Source of the DNA: Physcomitrium patens
Lineage: Eukaryota; Streptophyta; Bryopsida; Funariales; Funariaceae
DNA: 64,000 bases
Direction: 5' to 3'
Assembly: GCF_000002425.4 (NCBI RefSeq)
Contig: NC_037255.1
Location: 7,880,063-7,944,062, forward strand
The notes under the pieces are model-generated. The model was not told the DNA's origin and ran no database searches. It saw nothing but the letters and a program-made list of their open reading frames with translations. Both the position numbers and the translations under genes were made by a program. Each line of letters starts with the position of its first letter. Position 1 is the first letter of the stretch. Shown one piece after another: positions 38,128 through 49,100 of this stretch.

Positions 38128-38380
38128 TGCTCTCAACCAATTATTATTTTTCAGAACTTCAAAAATATATAGTAATCACAAACTGTGCACAATACCATCA
38201 AAAGCATATTCTAATGGACCTAAGTTAATTTTTTTTTCTTTGTGAATTCTGTGGCCCCAACTGGTAGATTTCAAAAATCAAAAAATATGTAGATTTTTAA
38301 ACATGTCCGAAGTGAAAACAGGGGTGCCAAAATAGGTAGTTTCGTGGAAGCAGTGGTAGTTGGGTCATTCACTGGATGAT
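36499..38380. other. 3' region and AT-rich spacer
   Basis: The first few hundred bases are probably 3' UTR of the upstream gene. From about 37100 the DNA is AT-rich, with an (AT)n run near 38095-38122 and no supported gene. Confidence 0.5.
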
Positions 38381-38981
38381 AGGGTTTAGGATTTAGGATT
38401 TAACGCTCGTCTTCGGAAGGGTTTCTTCTGCCACCGAATTGCACTACAACCGTGAATCCTCGTCGATTGTAGAGGTTTTGCGAGACTCTCAATTTTGCAC
38501 CTCCTGATCCCTCACTCTCAGTTTGTTTTGTTCAGTTTCAACTTAGTCTTGGTAGTCTTGGTAGTTGTTTTTGGAGGTACTTGACGTTAGCAATCGCTGG
38601 GTTCGGATTGTGACTCAATTGGTGGACATCGGCTCCGAGTGCATCGCAAGCCTCGCATTGAGCTTCGAGTGGGTGTCACTGTACTCTGTCGAGTATGGTT
38701 TCGTGTTCTAGTTGGGCTCGAATGTGAACTCAAGAAGCAGTTGATATGTGGTGTTTTGCAAGATAGGGTTTTAGGACCAGCTTGTTTCTCTCATGAAGTT
38801 GAGACTGTTTGTGAAAGACTGCTTTCAGGTCATAAGGTGTTGGTTGTGGAATGTGCTTGATGATCCTCTGCGATGCTTCGTGACGTGGTTATTGAATCCA
38901 TGATGCGCGCAGAGTGTAGCGGGAATTGGATAAAGAGGTGGCGCTTGAGAAGTCTGGGGGTTGAGGTGTGGTAGTGGAGGA
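38381..38981 (+). promoter_or_regulatory. Promoter/5' leader of the AC19 gene
   Basis: GC-richer leader before the AC19 start codon. About 100 bp (38590-38690, including GCATTGAGCTTCGAG) resembles 62322-62422 near the right edge (GCATTGAGCTCCAGG), so two leaders share a sequence module. Confidence 0.45.
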
Positions 38982-39908
38982 ATGGCGGCTACGATGGAAC
39001 TGGGGTCGGAAACTGATCCTCGAAACGCTACGTTTTCTATCTCGGACGAGGACCACACGCTTGGAAATTCGCTTCGATTCGTGCTCAACAAGGAGTAAGC
39101 TGTCCTAGTGTCCTTTCACTTAGTGACACTGGATTTATTTATTTATTTATTTCTCTTGATGTTCAATTTAATTCAGATTTTTCATTGAGTCATATTCCTG
39201 AATGATACATACGGAGTGGGTTTCTAGTATTGAGTCTATTCACTTTTAGTGCATATTTGATTGTATCTATAAATGGTAGTGCGTTATTGTGTGATTTTGC
39301 ATCAGGTTTCAACAAAGATACTTATGTAACTCCAATAGGGTAGTTTAATCTAAACTGGAGTGTATTTGAACTTATGTTGGCATGTTTTTGGTCAACTTTT
39401 GCAGTCCTCGTGTAGCTTTCTGTGGCTATAGTGTTCCCCACCCATCCGAGACTCGCATCAATGTTCGAGTTCAAACTACTGGTGAGCCATAGTTGTCACT
39501 CATGAGACTTGAGAAATCATAGTGGTAGTGAACTCCGGAAATGCTCTCAAGTCAGTAGGTCTTTCTGGTATAATAATTAAATCTCCCGAGGTGGAAGTTT
39601 TTTTTAGGTGTGAGTCATCTGTAAATGGTAAGGTGTGAATTTCGTCCGATAAAAGGTTGTGGATAGATAATTTTGGTTGGCACATTCCCGCGAGGGTTAC
39701 TTCAAACTTGCCACTGGTTTAACCTGCAGGTGTACCTGCACGAGACGTCTTGAAGGATGCCCTGAATGATCTCATGGCCATGAACCAGCATGTGTCGACC
39801 ACATTTAACAGGGCTGTGGAGACATTCAAAGCAAACCAGGGCGTTAACGAGCTAAGTATGAAGTCCGGGGTGACATCTCAACACTCAGGCAGTGTAAAAA
39901 AGCCTTAA
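38982..39908 (+). CDS. AC19: RNA polymerase I and III shared subunit AC19 (RPAC2)
   Basis: Exons 38982-39094, 39405-39481 and 39730-39908 join to 122 residues. [16 protein letters not shown], then [20 protein letters not shown] and [12 protein letters not shown], are the defining blocks of the AC19/RPB11 family, the alpha-like subunit that pairs with AC40 to nucleate Pol I and Pol III assembly in the nucleus. Length fits the plant family, with a short Ser/Lys-rich tail. The start is the first ATG of the exon; residues before DEDHT are a short acidic extension. The downstream neighbour is convergent, with about 0.7 kb between the two stop codons. Confidence 0.95.
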
Positions 39909-40617
39909 GCGAAGTGTTATGTATTCCTAGACCTAGCGTATTTTTGCCATTTTAAAACTATAGCCAACCACGCCTATGTACTTAACCAGATAAGTAACAA
40001 CACAAAGAAACTTCTCTTCTTTTTGATCACTAAATACTTTGTTGTAATGAATGTCATAACCTAGTAATTATATCTCCAGCAGCTTCAGCATTGCGTTGCA
40101 TATTCCAAAAAGCGTGGTTGGATGCTTACTGCGAATGAAATGGTTCAAGAAGTCCAACCCAGATGTACGACTTGGCAGCTGCCGACGGCTGCGTTCCGAC
40201 CAACCAACCAATGTGCACAGTCGGACTGAATATCCTTTAGTTGCTCATTGAAAGCATCGAGATTCTCATTTTTCAGAAGCCCAAATGTTTTGTAGCCGGG
40301 AATTTTTTTTGATTTTGAAGTTAACGAAATCTCAGGAAGGTGAGGAAGTTGCATATAAAGCAACTGTGCCAAGTCCCCACGTGTATCCATACATCAACTA
40401 CCCTGACTTGTGCTAAGATCTGTGCTGGTACTGTACGAAAACCACTTCGTTACAATGATTCAACACGACCAAAGCCTGGCGCTACGCCACAAGAAATTCT
40501 GTAACGAAACTGTCAAGCTCTGTATTGAAGCTCTTGGTTTGTCATGATTAGGAGGGCAAAATTTAGACACAAGTTAAATCTAGTCCCAGAGTAAGAGCTT
40601 GACAAGTGCTACTGATC
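39909..40617. other. Convergent 3' spacer between AC19 and DLH-SirB
   Basis: Contains the 3' UTRs of both genes. An 81-codon minus frame (40390-40145) starts with ATG but resembles nothing known and has no splice or homology support. Confidence 0.5.
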
Positions 40618-43600
40618 TCAAGCACCGGCAGAACTTGTAGTTGTCTGACTTAAATTTGCGGCAAGTTGTTGGCACCGCCCAGTTCCCCTGCACATATCAC
40701 ACTCTTCAACATTCCCAGCTACTCGGCTCAAACAATATTCCATTCGATCTACGAGTACCTGGACCATAAGTTCGTGAAGTCCGATAGGCGCAGTTACAAC
40801 GTAAGGGACGTCGACGTGTTTCTCAGCTGCCTTGGCCGACAGTGCCGGAATATCTCTGTCCCAGTGGCGACCTGGAAAAAAGAAATAGGGGCAGATGATG
40901 ACACGTTCCGCACCTTGCTCCACACATCGATCAAACGCATGCGAGATAGATGGTTCTGCCAGTTCCATGTGAGCAGCCTCAACTATGGGGTGCCCTGTTT
41001 TCTGCTTGTAAAGATCTACAAATAAATGCAGCATCTCATTTGACTGAGCACGGCGAGATCCGTGATCTACTATCACCACCCCGTCACTAGGCTTCAAATT
41101 GCTGATTCTGCCCTCAGTGCACGTCTCCTCAGCTTCCTTCGCAGAGTCATTTAAATGCTTATCTTCAACAAGTAGCGTGTCTTTCAGGAAACTAGTAACT
41201 TCAATCCAAGCTTTTCTTTGGGGTCCATCTGAGAGAACCTGATGAAATAAAAAAACAGAAAAGAGAGAAACAGTATGAGTGGTGAGCTTACCTATTCCGG
41301 CCCTCGAAGAAACGGAGATTAATGAATATTTTGTGGTCTACTTGGCGGGACTCTCAAGGGAATAAACCAGCGAAATCACGACTCGATCATGTTTGGAATG
41401 ACAACTTCCATCAATGGTCTTTCATTGCCAAGTGGGAAATAATTTGCCGTACTGAGTAACAATACCTGATCCATGTTGGTCCAAAAAGCATGACCCTGGT
41501 CTTTGTATATGCTAATTGTGTTTTGCACTTCAGCTTTGTCCAATGCCTCTCGAAAGCTCGTCACCTGATTATACTCATCACAGCAAGCAACACGAGACGA
41601 GTGGCGTGACAAAGTAGTCTTATACTCAATCTAGAGCTTACTAGACTAAATCAATGTAGAACAGAGCATTTTCACATGAAATATATAGTAATCTCATGAG
41701 GCTTGTTTTAATAAACTTCCAAGCTTACTGAATAAAAGATTTAGCCATTCCTGCATCTCAAAAAAAAGAAAAAAAAGAAAAGCATTTCTTACCATACTCG
41801 CAGGGAATTGGGAGTCTTGATCACCAAATATGCCAAGGACACAGCCGTAGATGTTTTTTAGCAAGTCACTGTCCAGAATCTGCATGTGCAACATTGCTAT
41901 TGGGTGAATCGAAGTCTTCACTGGATCAAGAACCACTAAGTTTATCGAATAACTCAGCCACAATTTCACCACACTTTTCTGCCATATTCTTTCACAGCTT
42001 ATCACATCTCGTCTTTCCAAAGATCTACGTGCAAAGGCATCCTGGGCGTGAATGCTTACAGGTTTGCCATAGATAACAACGGTTGCTTTTGCTTCTTTGT
42101 ACTTGGTACTATATGCCAACGCCTTGCCACCTCCGTAGCAAAATCCTACGAGGCCGACCTGCAGATAAGCACAACATCGTGACATGGTACCTACGGCATG
42201 CACACCAACAAAGCAATGATGGATTTTTTCGACAATTCAAGTATATTTTGAATAAACACTACAGATTAACGAACATAGTGGATGGTAAAATCTTGCCATC
42301 AGTTTCGTCCAAAATAATTATCCAAGTTTCTGCTTGACTCTTTGAATGAAAGGCAAAATTTGTCCAGATTAGGTGCGTACCCGGCTAGTGTCAGCATCTG
42401 ATAATGTTGAAGCCCAAGCCAGAACCTCATCAATGTCGGCATCAACACGCTTCTGTAGTTCACAAATAAACACAAAGCTGGGTTAGAATTTTGTACTAAA
42501 CCAGAAGCTGAATGCGAAGCGCTTAGTGATGTCAAACTATAACATTTCCAAGGACTCCAAGTTCACATCTGCCCTTTCTAACACATTTGTAGATGCATTG
42601 ACATCACAAAGTATTACTAATTAGGCCTTTTTGATAGAAGATTTGTTGTAACCAAAATTGAAAAGTGTAAAATAAAACTGCGGCTACTTAACCGCGCGTG
42701 GGGATTCCATTTGGATTTGAAAAAGCCCTCAGCGAATAAGGAAGGAGATGACACCTGGGGCGTACCAAGAGCCAAGTATATGGCTTTGGGAATGAATCTG
42801 GTGCTTTCTCCCCTGTAGGTATCGGGAGCTATAACTATGCATCCCACCTCCTTGGCTATTGCATCCGCCTTCCTGCACATTCCATTTCATTCAGTCCAAG
42901 CACAGCTAACTCAAGTTTGATTCGCTATTCTGATTCCCCCAAAAAATCTAGATACTGAGCAATACGCATGAGAGCTTGAGTACATCCAAAGCAAGGAAAA
43001 GAGGAGGGTGAAGGAAATGGTGAAGTGTCTTTAGACATGACGGAAAGATGGCACTTGAAGAGAAATGCAAATACTTAGTTTGAGGCCATCAGCGATCAGT
43101 GGTGGGATACAAGAATTGGTAAAGAGGGCCTTCTACTCTGATTCCTGGAACCTAAACCCACAGACCTCAGATTCTCTCTCAAGATTGTCCGCTTCCATTC
43201 GCAGAACTGTAGGACCAAGCGAAAGCTAACCCTACCATATCGTAATTGGAGTAATCGTGGAGTTTTACCCGCAAATTTCAGGAGTCAAGCCATAGAATTC
43301 GTGCACAAGGATCACCACAGGAAGCTTTCCATTGACCTTCGATGGCTTCGCCACAAATGCCAGAATCTCCCTATCACCACTAGTAGTAGGAATCTTCGTG
43401 TTCGCAACGTCTTCCAGCATTCCCGCTCGCACAACGGCCTGCCTCACTTTGCTCAATCCTCCCACCCGTTTTCGTCCAAATTCACGGTGAGGAGTACTTC
43501 GCGACACGCCGCAAAAACTTTCAAAACTCCAAGTCAAGGACGCAGAACTACCAGAGATAGTTGAGTAGCGACTCACACGAGGCAGAGCAGCCGCAAAGCA

Positions 43601-43642
43601 GATTTGAGGAGGAAAACGAACACCGAGATGGCACAGCGCCAT
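40618..43642 (-). CDS. Fusion protein: plastid dienelactone hydrolase + sirohydrochlorin ferrochelatase
   Basis: Seven exons (43642-43269, 42872-42755, 42452-42381, 42158-42060, 41879-41793, 41564-41466, 41238-40618) join to 489 residues with every phase consistent. Residues 1-75 are Ser/Arg-rich and look like a transit peptide. Residues about 80-310 are a dienelactone hydrolase (alpha/beta hydrolase): HEFYG (E115), nucleophile GFCYGGG (C195), GDQDSQFP (D243) and GHAF (H275). After a Glu/Lys-rich linker (about 311-332) comes a CbiX/SirB domain: VVIVDHGSRR (H342), AHMELAEPSI, PYFFFPGRH (H408) and a tail with Cys 463, 466 and 472, like the iron-sulfur tail of plant SirB. SirB inserts Fe2+ into sirohydrochlorin to make siroheme in plastids. 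The DLH substrate is unknown. Plant SirB is known to me as a single-domain protein, so the fusion is notable. Confidence 0.88.
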
Positions 43643-44544
43643 GACCTCAAACCAGTGGAGACGGGCAGCAATCCGCCATAGCCCAACTAAAACTCCAATC
43701 CGGCCAACACCAGAGATTCAGGCTCCGAATCCACCTATTCGGGGGAGGTGGTGGGATCAGCAAATGAGTCGGTGAATACGCGGCGATTTGCAAAGGGCAC
43801 TAACAAACTTGACCCTCCAAAAATTCCCTCGCTATGAATTTTGCTTGAACTGGTGAACTTGCCATGCAACGTGAAGATAGAACGAGAGACAACCAAAAGC
43901 CAATCCAAACTGGTCGGTGTTAAACTGCGACGGAGAGAACTGGAAACTTTTCACTGGATTTTGTTTTCTAAGTTAATTAACCTAATTTTCATAAAAGGGG
44001 GATTAGGTGTGTTCTTCCCCACTAATTTGACGCCTACTGGTGCTGCTTCTGTATCCCAAGCTTGTTCTACAAGATGAACCCACATGATTTCACCATTAGA
44101 AAGTGAGGGTGTCCACATTGAGACTAAGAGATGGGATGTTCACTACATGCCCACAAACATGTCTACAGATTGTTTATCTATGGAATTCTACCAGTAAAGA
44201 AAGAAATAAAATAATCCTCTAAAGGATTATTTATTGCAGAAAGAGTTTTGGAATCTTAATATCTTAATGCTTTAACCATCTTTAATGATTCGTGATTTCT
44301 TATTAATAATTCCAAATAATTTTTTTCTTTGTGGTCATTTAAAAAATGACAATACTTTAAATAGGAAAATCATTTATGTCACTCATAAGTCCAATTTGTC
44401 ATTTTGATATCGTAAATATTCTTTTAAGGAAATATTACCAACATTGATATAATTGCATTACCAATGAAGTAAATCATGCATGACTCATAGATACATATAC
44501 ACATATGTGTTTATATATTTGTATTTTTTTGAGATGTTGTTTTC

Positions 44545-44575
<31 letters not shown>

Positions 44576-44821
44576 TACATACATACATACATACATACAA
44601 GTGTGAAGTAATAAGATTGTATGATTTTACAACATTTTTTGAGAGTGTTTTCTATCAGCAATGAGAATGTTCAATTTATTGAAAACATGGCATTTCAATG
44701 ACAAACCAATCTTCAATTACGTTTTTGCTTTGCAAAGATTAAAAACAACAATACAATGTTGTCAGATTGTCAAGACTTACTAAAATTTCAGCAAGTTATT
44801 ATAAATAAGTGATTTAGGTTC

Positions 44822-44853
<32 letters not shown>

Positions 44854-45072
44854 TGTTTTTTCATCATTATTTTTTGTGTTCAAATAAACTGTGGCCTTCA
44901 TTGCACCTATCTCAATCTCCACTAACTTAGAGCCCACCACCTTCAACATCAGAAAACTATCCATGACTTCAGTCGTCACATTTCACAATTCAATGGAAAA
45001 CAAATCCATAGCAGACTAACAAATCCAAACAATGTGTATCAGAACAATGGAATAAACTATCGAATATCGGAA
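43643..45072. other. Upstream region of DLH-SirB and AT-rich spacer
   Basis: About 43643-44000 should hold the promoter and leader of the minus-strand fusion gene. A (AT)n(ACAT)n microsatellite at about 44545-44599 and another AT run near 44822-44845 lie in the AT-rich remainder. No gene was seen. Confidence 0.5.
44545..44599. repeat. (AT)n(ACAT)n microsatellite
   Basis: An AT run interrupted by one G passes into seven or so ACAT units. Confidence 0.9.
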
Positions 45073-45499
45073 CTAGAGGATGAACGAGGATGGACAGAGA
45101 TGGCACGGAGACAGTCTTCGGGATTTCATCCATTCATTCACCGGGCAACAAGACAAACTAGGACTCGAATACAGGGGAAGGGGGCTTTCCCGGCACCCAA
45201 AGGAGGAGCCAATGAACCCAATGAAGGCCATGGCCTTGACCGCGCTGCTTTCGGCCATTGAATTCAGCTCCGCATCGGCACAACTCTTGTGCTCGACCAA
45301 AAGCAGTGGCCGCTCGATGCGCCGATCCTGCACCCTCCTGCGCTCCTCACATTCTCGCTGTTCGTGTTCGAACAATCGCAAGCGTTTCCTCTCCTTGAAT
45401 TGTACCTCGTCGTGTTCCACTGCGGAAGCTTGTGCCAGCTCCTGACGAACACACTCCTCGCATGCTTTTATTGGGAAACTTGCGACATGGATCGTTGAT
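45073..45499 (-). CDS. Possible coding exon, Arg/Glu-rich, unrecognised
   Basis: A minus-strand frame open from about 45499 to the stop at 45073 has coding-like third-position GC. It reads KACEECVRQELAQASAVEHD, then a highly charged helix with KRLRLFEHEQRECEERRR. It has no ATG before an in-frame upstream stop near 45505; an AG just after that stop could be a splice acceptor. The first internal Met gives a much shorter product. It lies head-to-head with the GWD leader. It could be the last exon of a small gene, a gene fragment, or chance. Both strands are open here, which lowers confidence. Confidence 0.3.
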
Positions 45500-46113
45500 T
45501 TGCGTGCCTTTTATCTCGATTTGCTTTCCTTGTTTGGTATCTAACTTGAAGTGCCGAGGATTTTAGGCCGCGTGCGTTGCCGAGGTGATCTTCGAGCTTT
45601 CCGTCCTATTTGGAGCTGTGCTGTGTATGGATGTTTTTTATTTTTTATTTTTTTTGAGAAGTCCGATTTCGCATTGTCTGTTGTGTAATGTTTGCTTGTG
45701 TTACGGAATTAGCAGCTTATTCTTGACGTTTTTTGTGTCTAATTTGCGTGTTTGTGTAGTATTTTATCGCGTTGATCAAATATTTGTACTCTGTCTGGCG
45801 AAGCAACTGATAGAATTTGCTTTCAGTCTCGTTACTTTTGTTTTCTGCGACCACTTTTTGTGTGACCATGCTAAATTTTGCGCAATTATGGTTCTAGTGG
45901 AATAGTTTTTGTTGACATCTCGGATTTTCTTTTTCTCACAAGTTATAGCTCATTGGTTTCAGAAATCAGCTCATGACTTTGCAAACAGAACAATTCAAGT
46001 ATCATAAGGTCGTCGTAAATCGTCATTGAAGCCACGCAAAGCAGTTCTTTCTCTCTCATTCTTCTGTCAGGCAATCGACTTCCAGAGTTCATGTGAGAGC
46101 GCACAACCTTGTA
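45500..46113 (+). promoter_or_regulatory. Promoter/5' leader of GWD
   Basis: T-rich leader-like sequence before the GWD start codon. A leader intron is possible but the ends cannot be fixed. Confidence 0.4.
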
Positions 46114-49100
46114 ATGAAGAGCTTCAGAGCTCAGTCGAATCGTCATTCTGTATCATGCTTGGCAGGGTTCCAATCCGTAGATGTCGCCCGAGGATCCAGC
46201 CCTCGCTATGTCCGATTTCCATTCTGTACCTGCTCTATCATTCAGGCCTTAAATATTCCAGGTTCAGAGAGAAGCTTCTTAGCAAAAAATCCTCATTTTC
46301 TGGCAAAGACGATATCTAGAAGGGGGCAGCCGCCGAAGCGATTTTCATTGATATCACCGAGAGCTGCAATTGCTACATCATCTGATGTAATGGGGGTGAG
46401 TGCACATTATTTAATCGTATTCTCATTAGTAGTAATCTTGAATGATTGCAGCGTTCATGTCTCATCTAACAACTTTGCGTTGTTGTGTTCAAGTAGGTGA
46501 TCAACGAGTTCACGATTGATGATGGTATCAAGCTTAAGGTATGTTGCAGGTTTTAAGTGCCACGTTGGTTTGTGCACTTCCTTTATTTTTTCAGTTTTGT
46601 TTCGTAACAACTTTTCTTTCCGTGAACTCATTTGTAGAACAGCTGAAGAATGCTGTATGACTTAGATATTTGCCAAAGATTGTTTTTGAATATCTAAGGC
46701 TCTATGTTTTCCACATTTTTCACTCTAAGCTTACACGAAAGGGAAGATAAAGCGGGAACTTCTTGATGCGAATAGTTTCTGATAAGGTGCAATGGACTCT
46801 TGAGTTTATTTTGAGATCAGCTCGGCAGGTTATTTCTGCGCGGCTATTGCAGCTACTTTATGAATCTTTCGAATAATGTTTTTTTTGTGTTGCTACGTTG
46901 CTCTTACCTCCAGGTGAGAGCCCATGGTGCAGAAGTCGGCACACCTGCACATGTCCAGCTGGAAGTTTGTAATTGCAACGTTGACTCTCTACTTCTGCAT
47001 TGGGGTGCATTACAGTCGGGAAATGGGTAAAAGACTCTGCTACAAGTTCATCCTTGTCAAGTTCGGCTCATGTAGCAGAAAATTAATCCGTTTATTTCAG
47101 CAGTTTTCTTATAGTTTAGGGACACAAATGATGGTTATTGGCAATTTTGCTTGTCTACTGTAAGTATCTTTTGATATTAACTCTCGAGGTATTTCGTGCT
47201 GTGACTGAAACAGCGCTTGGATTGTGCCGGGAAACCTGCCAGACGGAAGCAAAGTAAAGCATGGAGCAGTACAGTCCCCGTTTAAGAAGGTTAGTTTGTA
47301 AGAGACTACAGTTCTATAGACAATTCTGCCCTTTCTGCTTTGTAGGATTTTGAATCATCAGTTTTAAGGACTTGATTTAATCGAATAGAGGACTTTGATC
47401 TATTTATGCAGCATAACTGAAAGCAAAAGAATGCCAATTACTGGTGATATAGTGTGGCGTAGTTGAGAAATTCCAAGTTACACATACTACGACTCTGTGA
47501 GCTAATTGATGATGGACTGCTGGATATTGCAGTCTGGCGACACAGCTTCTTTGAAGGTTGTTTTTGATGATCTCAGTATTAACGCGATCGAGTTCGTCTT
47601 GGTTGATAGAAACAGAAATCGCTGGTAAGATCTCTTTGTGCTGTCAGAAAAGATGTTCATGTCTTTTTCAATGCATTTGATGCTAATCAGCAGTCTGTCT
47701 ATTTGATCCGAGGGCCCCATTGATCTAGTTTTGACTTGAGCATAAATGGATCAATCTTGAAAGTGAACAGTGATAAAAACTTGCTCATATTCCAAATTCT
47801 TGTACATTACAGCCTGGCTTCCAAGTCTATATCTTGTGTAGGTTTAAGATGAACAATTCAAACCTGCGCATTGATGTTCCTCCGCCAAGCCTTAAAGTCT
47901 CTAATTATGATATTCCGGAGGAACTTGTTGGAGTCCAAGCCTATCTACGATGGGAACGTAAGGGAAGACAGAATTATAGCCCTGAACACGAAAAGGTGAT
48001 ATGTGGTCCGAAGTGTACTTAAGACGAAGTTTTCTCTGATTTTTGTAGGGCCTAGACACAATTCTCTCGTTCAAACACACGAGTGTGCCTACCAAACAGC
48101 AACACTACTGCTAGTTAAAATGTCTCAATTGAGACAGATTGTAGTAGAGAATTGTTCACATCACGCTCGCTCTTGCTTACTTGTGATCAAGGACTTCTTC
48201 GAAGTGCTGACTAATATAGTTACTCTGTGAATTTAAGGAGGAATTGTGAGTGAATTGAAGTGTGAATGACAGGTTGAATACGAGGCAGCAAGAAAGGAGC
48301 TTCAGTTGGAGTTGGCTCAGGGGGTTTCCATAACCCAACTCAAAGCAAGGTTACTGGGAGGGGGGTCTGAGAAAGTGGATTCAAGCACAGTAAGTAAAAG
48401 TGACGACAACCGTGTGAAGCCTCAGGAGGAAATCGGGGAAATCAAGGTTCTAGGGAAAAATCTGATGGCTAAAGTTAATAGGAAAACGTGGAGTGCAGAG
48501 GAGCTTCTCAGCAGGTACACACTAGATGCATCAGTTGGACTTGGTTCCTCTCTTCCACCTCAAGAACCTACCACGTTGCAGAAAGCTGCAAAAAATTTGG
48601 AAGCTGCTGACAACGATGAGGTCATAGTGAAGAAATTTTTTAAGGTTGGAGGTGACGAGCTTCTGGTAAGGAGTTTCTGTATATCTTCTCTTTTGGCTTC
48701 GTATCCGTTGTAATGAATGCGTCCTCTTGTCTGAACATGTTTTAGTCCCCAACAGACACTGTTTCCGAAAAGCACTTTTCTAGTGAAGCAGCTGGAATCT
48801 TTCGCACTAAAGGCTTTTTCTCGCATAGTTTAACATTTAATCGATCATATGCATTGTTTATGAGCAATCTATGCCATGCAGGTACTTGCAACAAGGCCGG
48901 AGGGTAAGTCGCGCATTCATATTGGTACGGGCTTCAAGGAGGACCTTGTGATACGTTGGGCTGTGTCGAAAGACAAAGAAAGAGAATGGATGGTACGTTC
49001 TACAAATTTTTATTAAAAAAATCAACTCCGAACAACGGGTGTTTTGATGCGTTAATCAATCGAGCATCAAGTTTTCTTCCAAGATGGAAAAAATTGCTAA

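Noticed and set aside
40145-40390. 81-codon minus frame between AC19 and DLH-SirB
   Set aside because: No splice, codon or family support; lies in convergent 3' UTR space.
40618-41097. A separate SirB gene starting at the beginning of the 159-codon frame
   Set aside because: The apparent start is TTG (Leu), the frame continues upstream to a splice acceptor, and the extension fits the DLH C-terminus, so it is an exon of the fusion.
45080-45445. 121-codon plus-strand frame upstream of GWD
   Set aside because: Overlaps the minus-strand frame with more coding-like composition; no recognised product.
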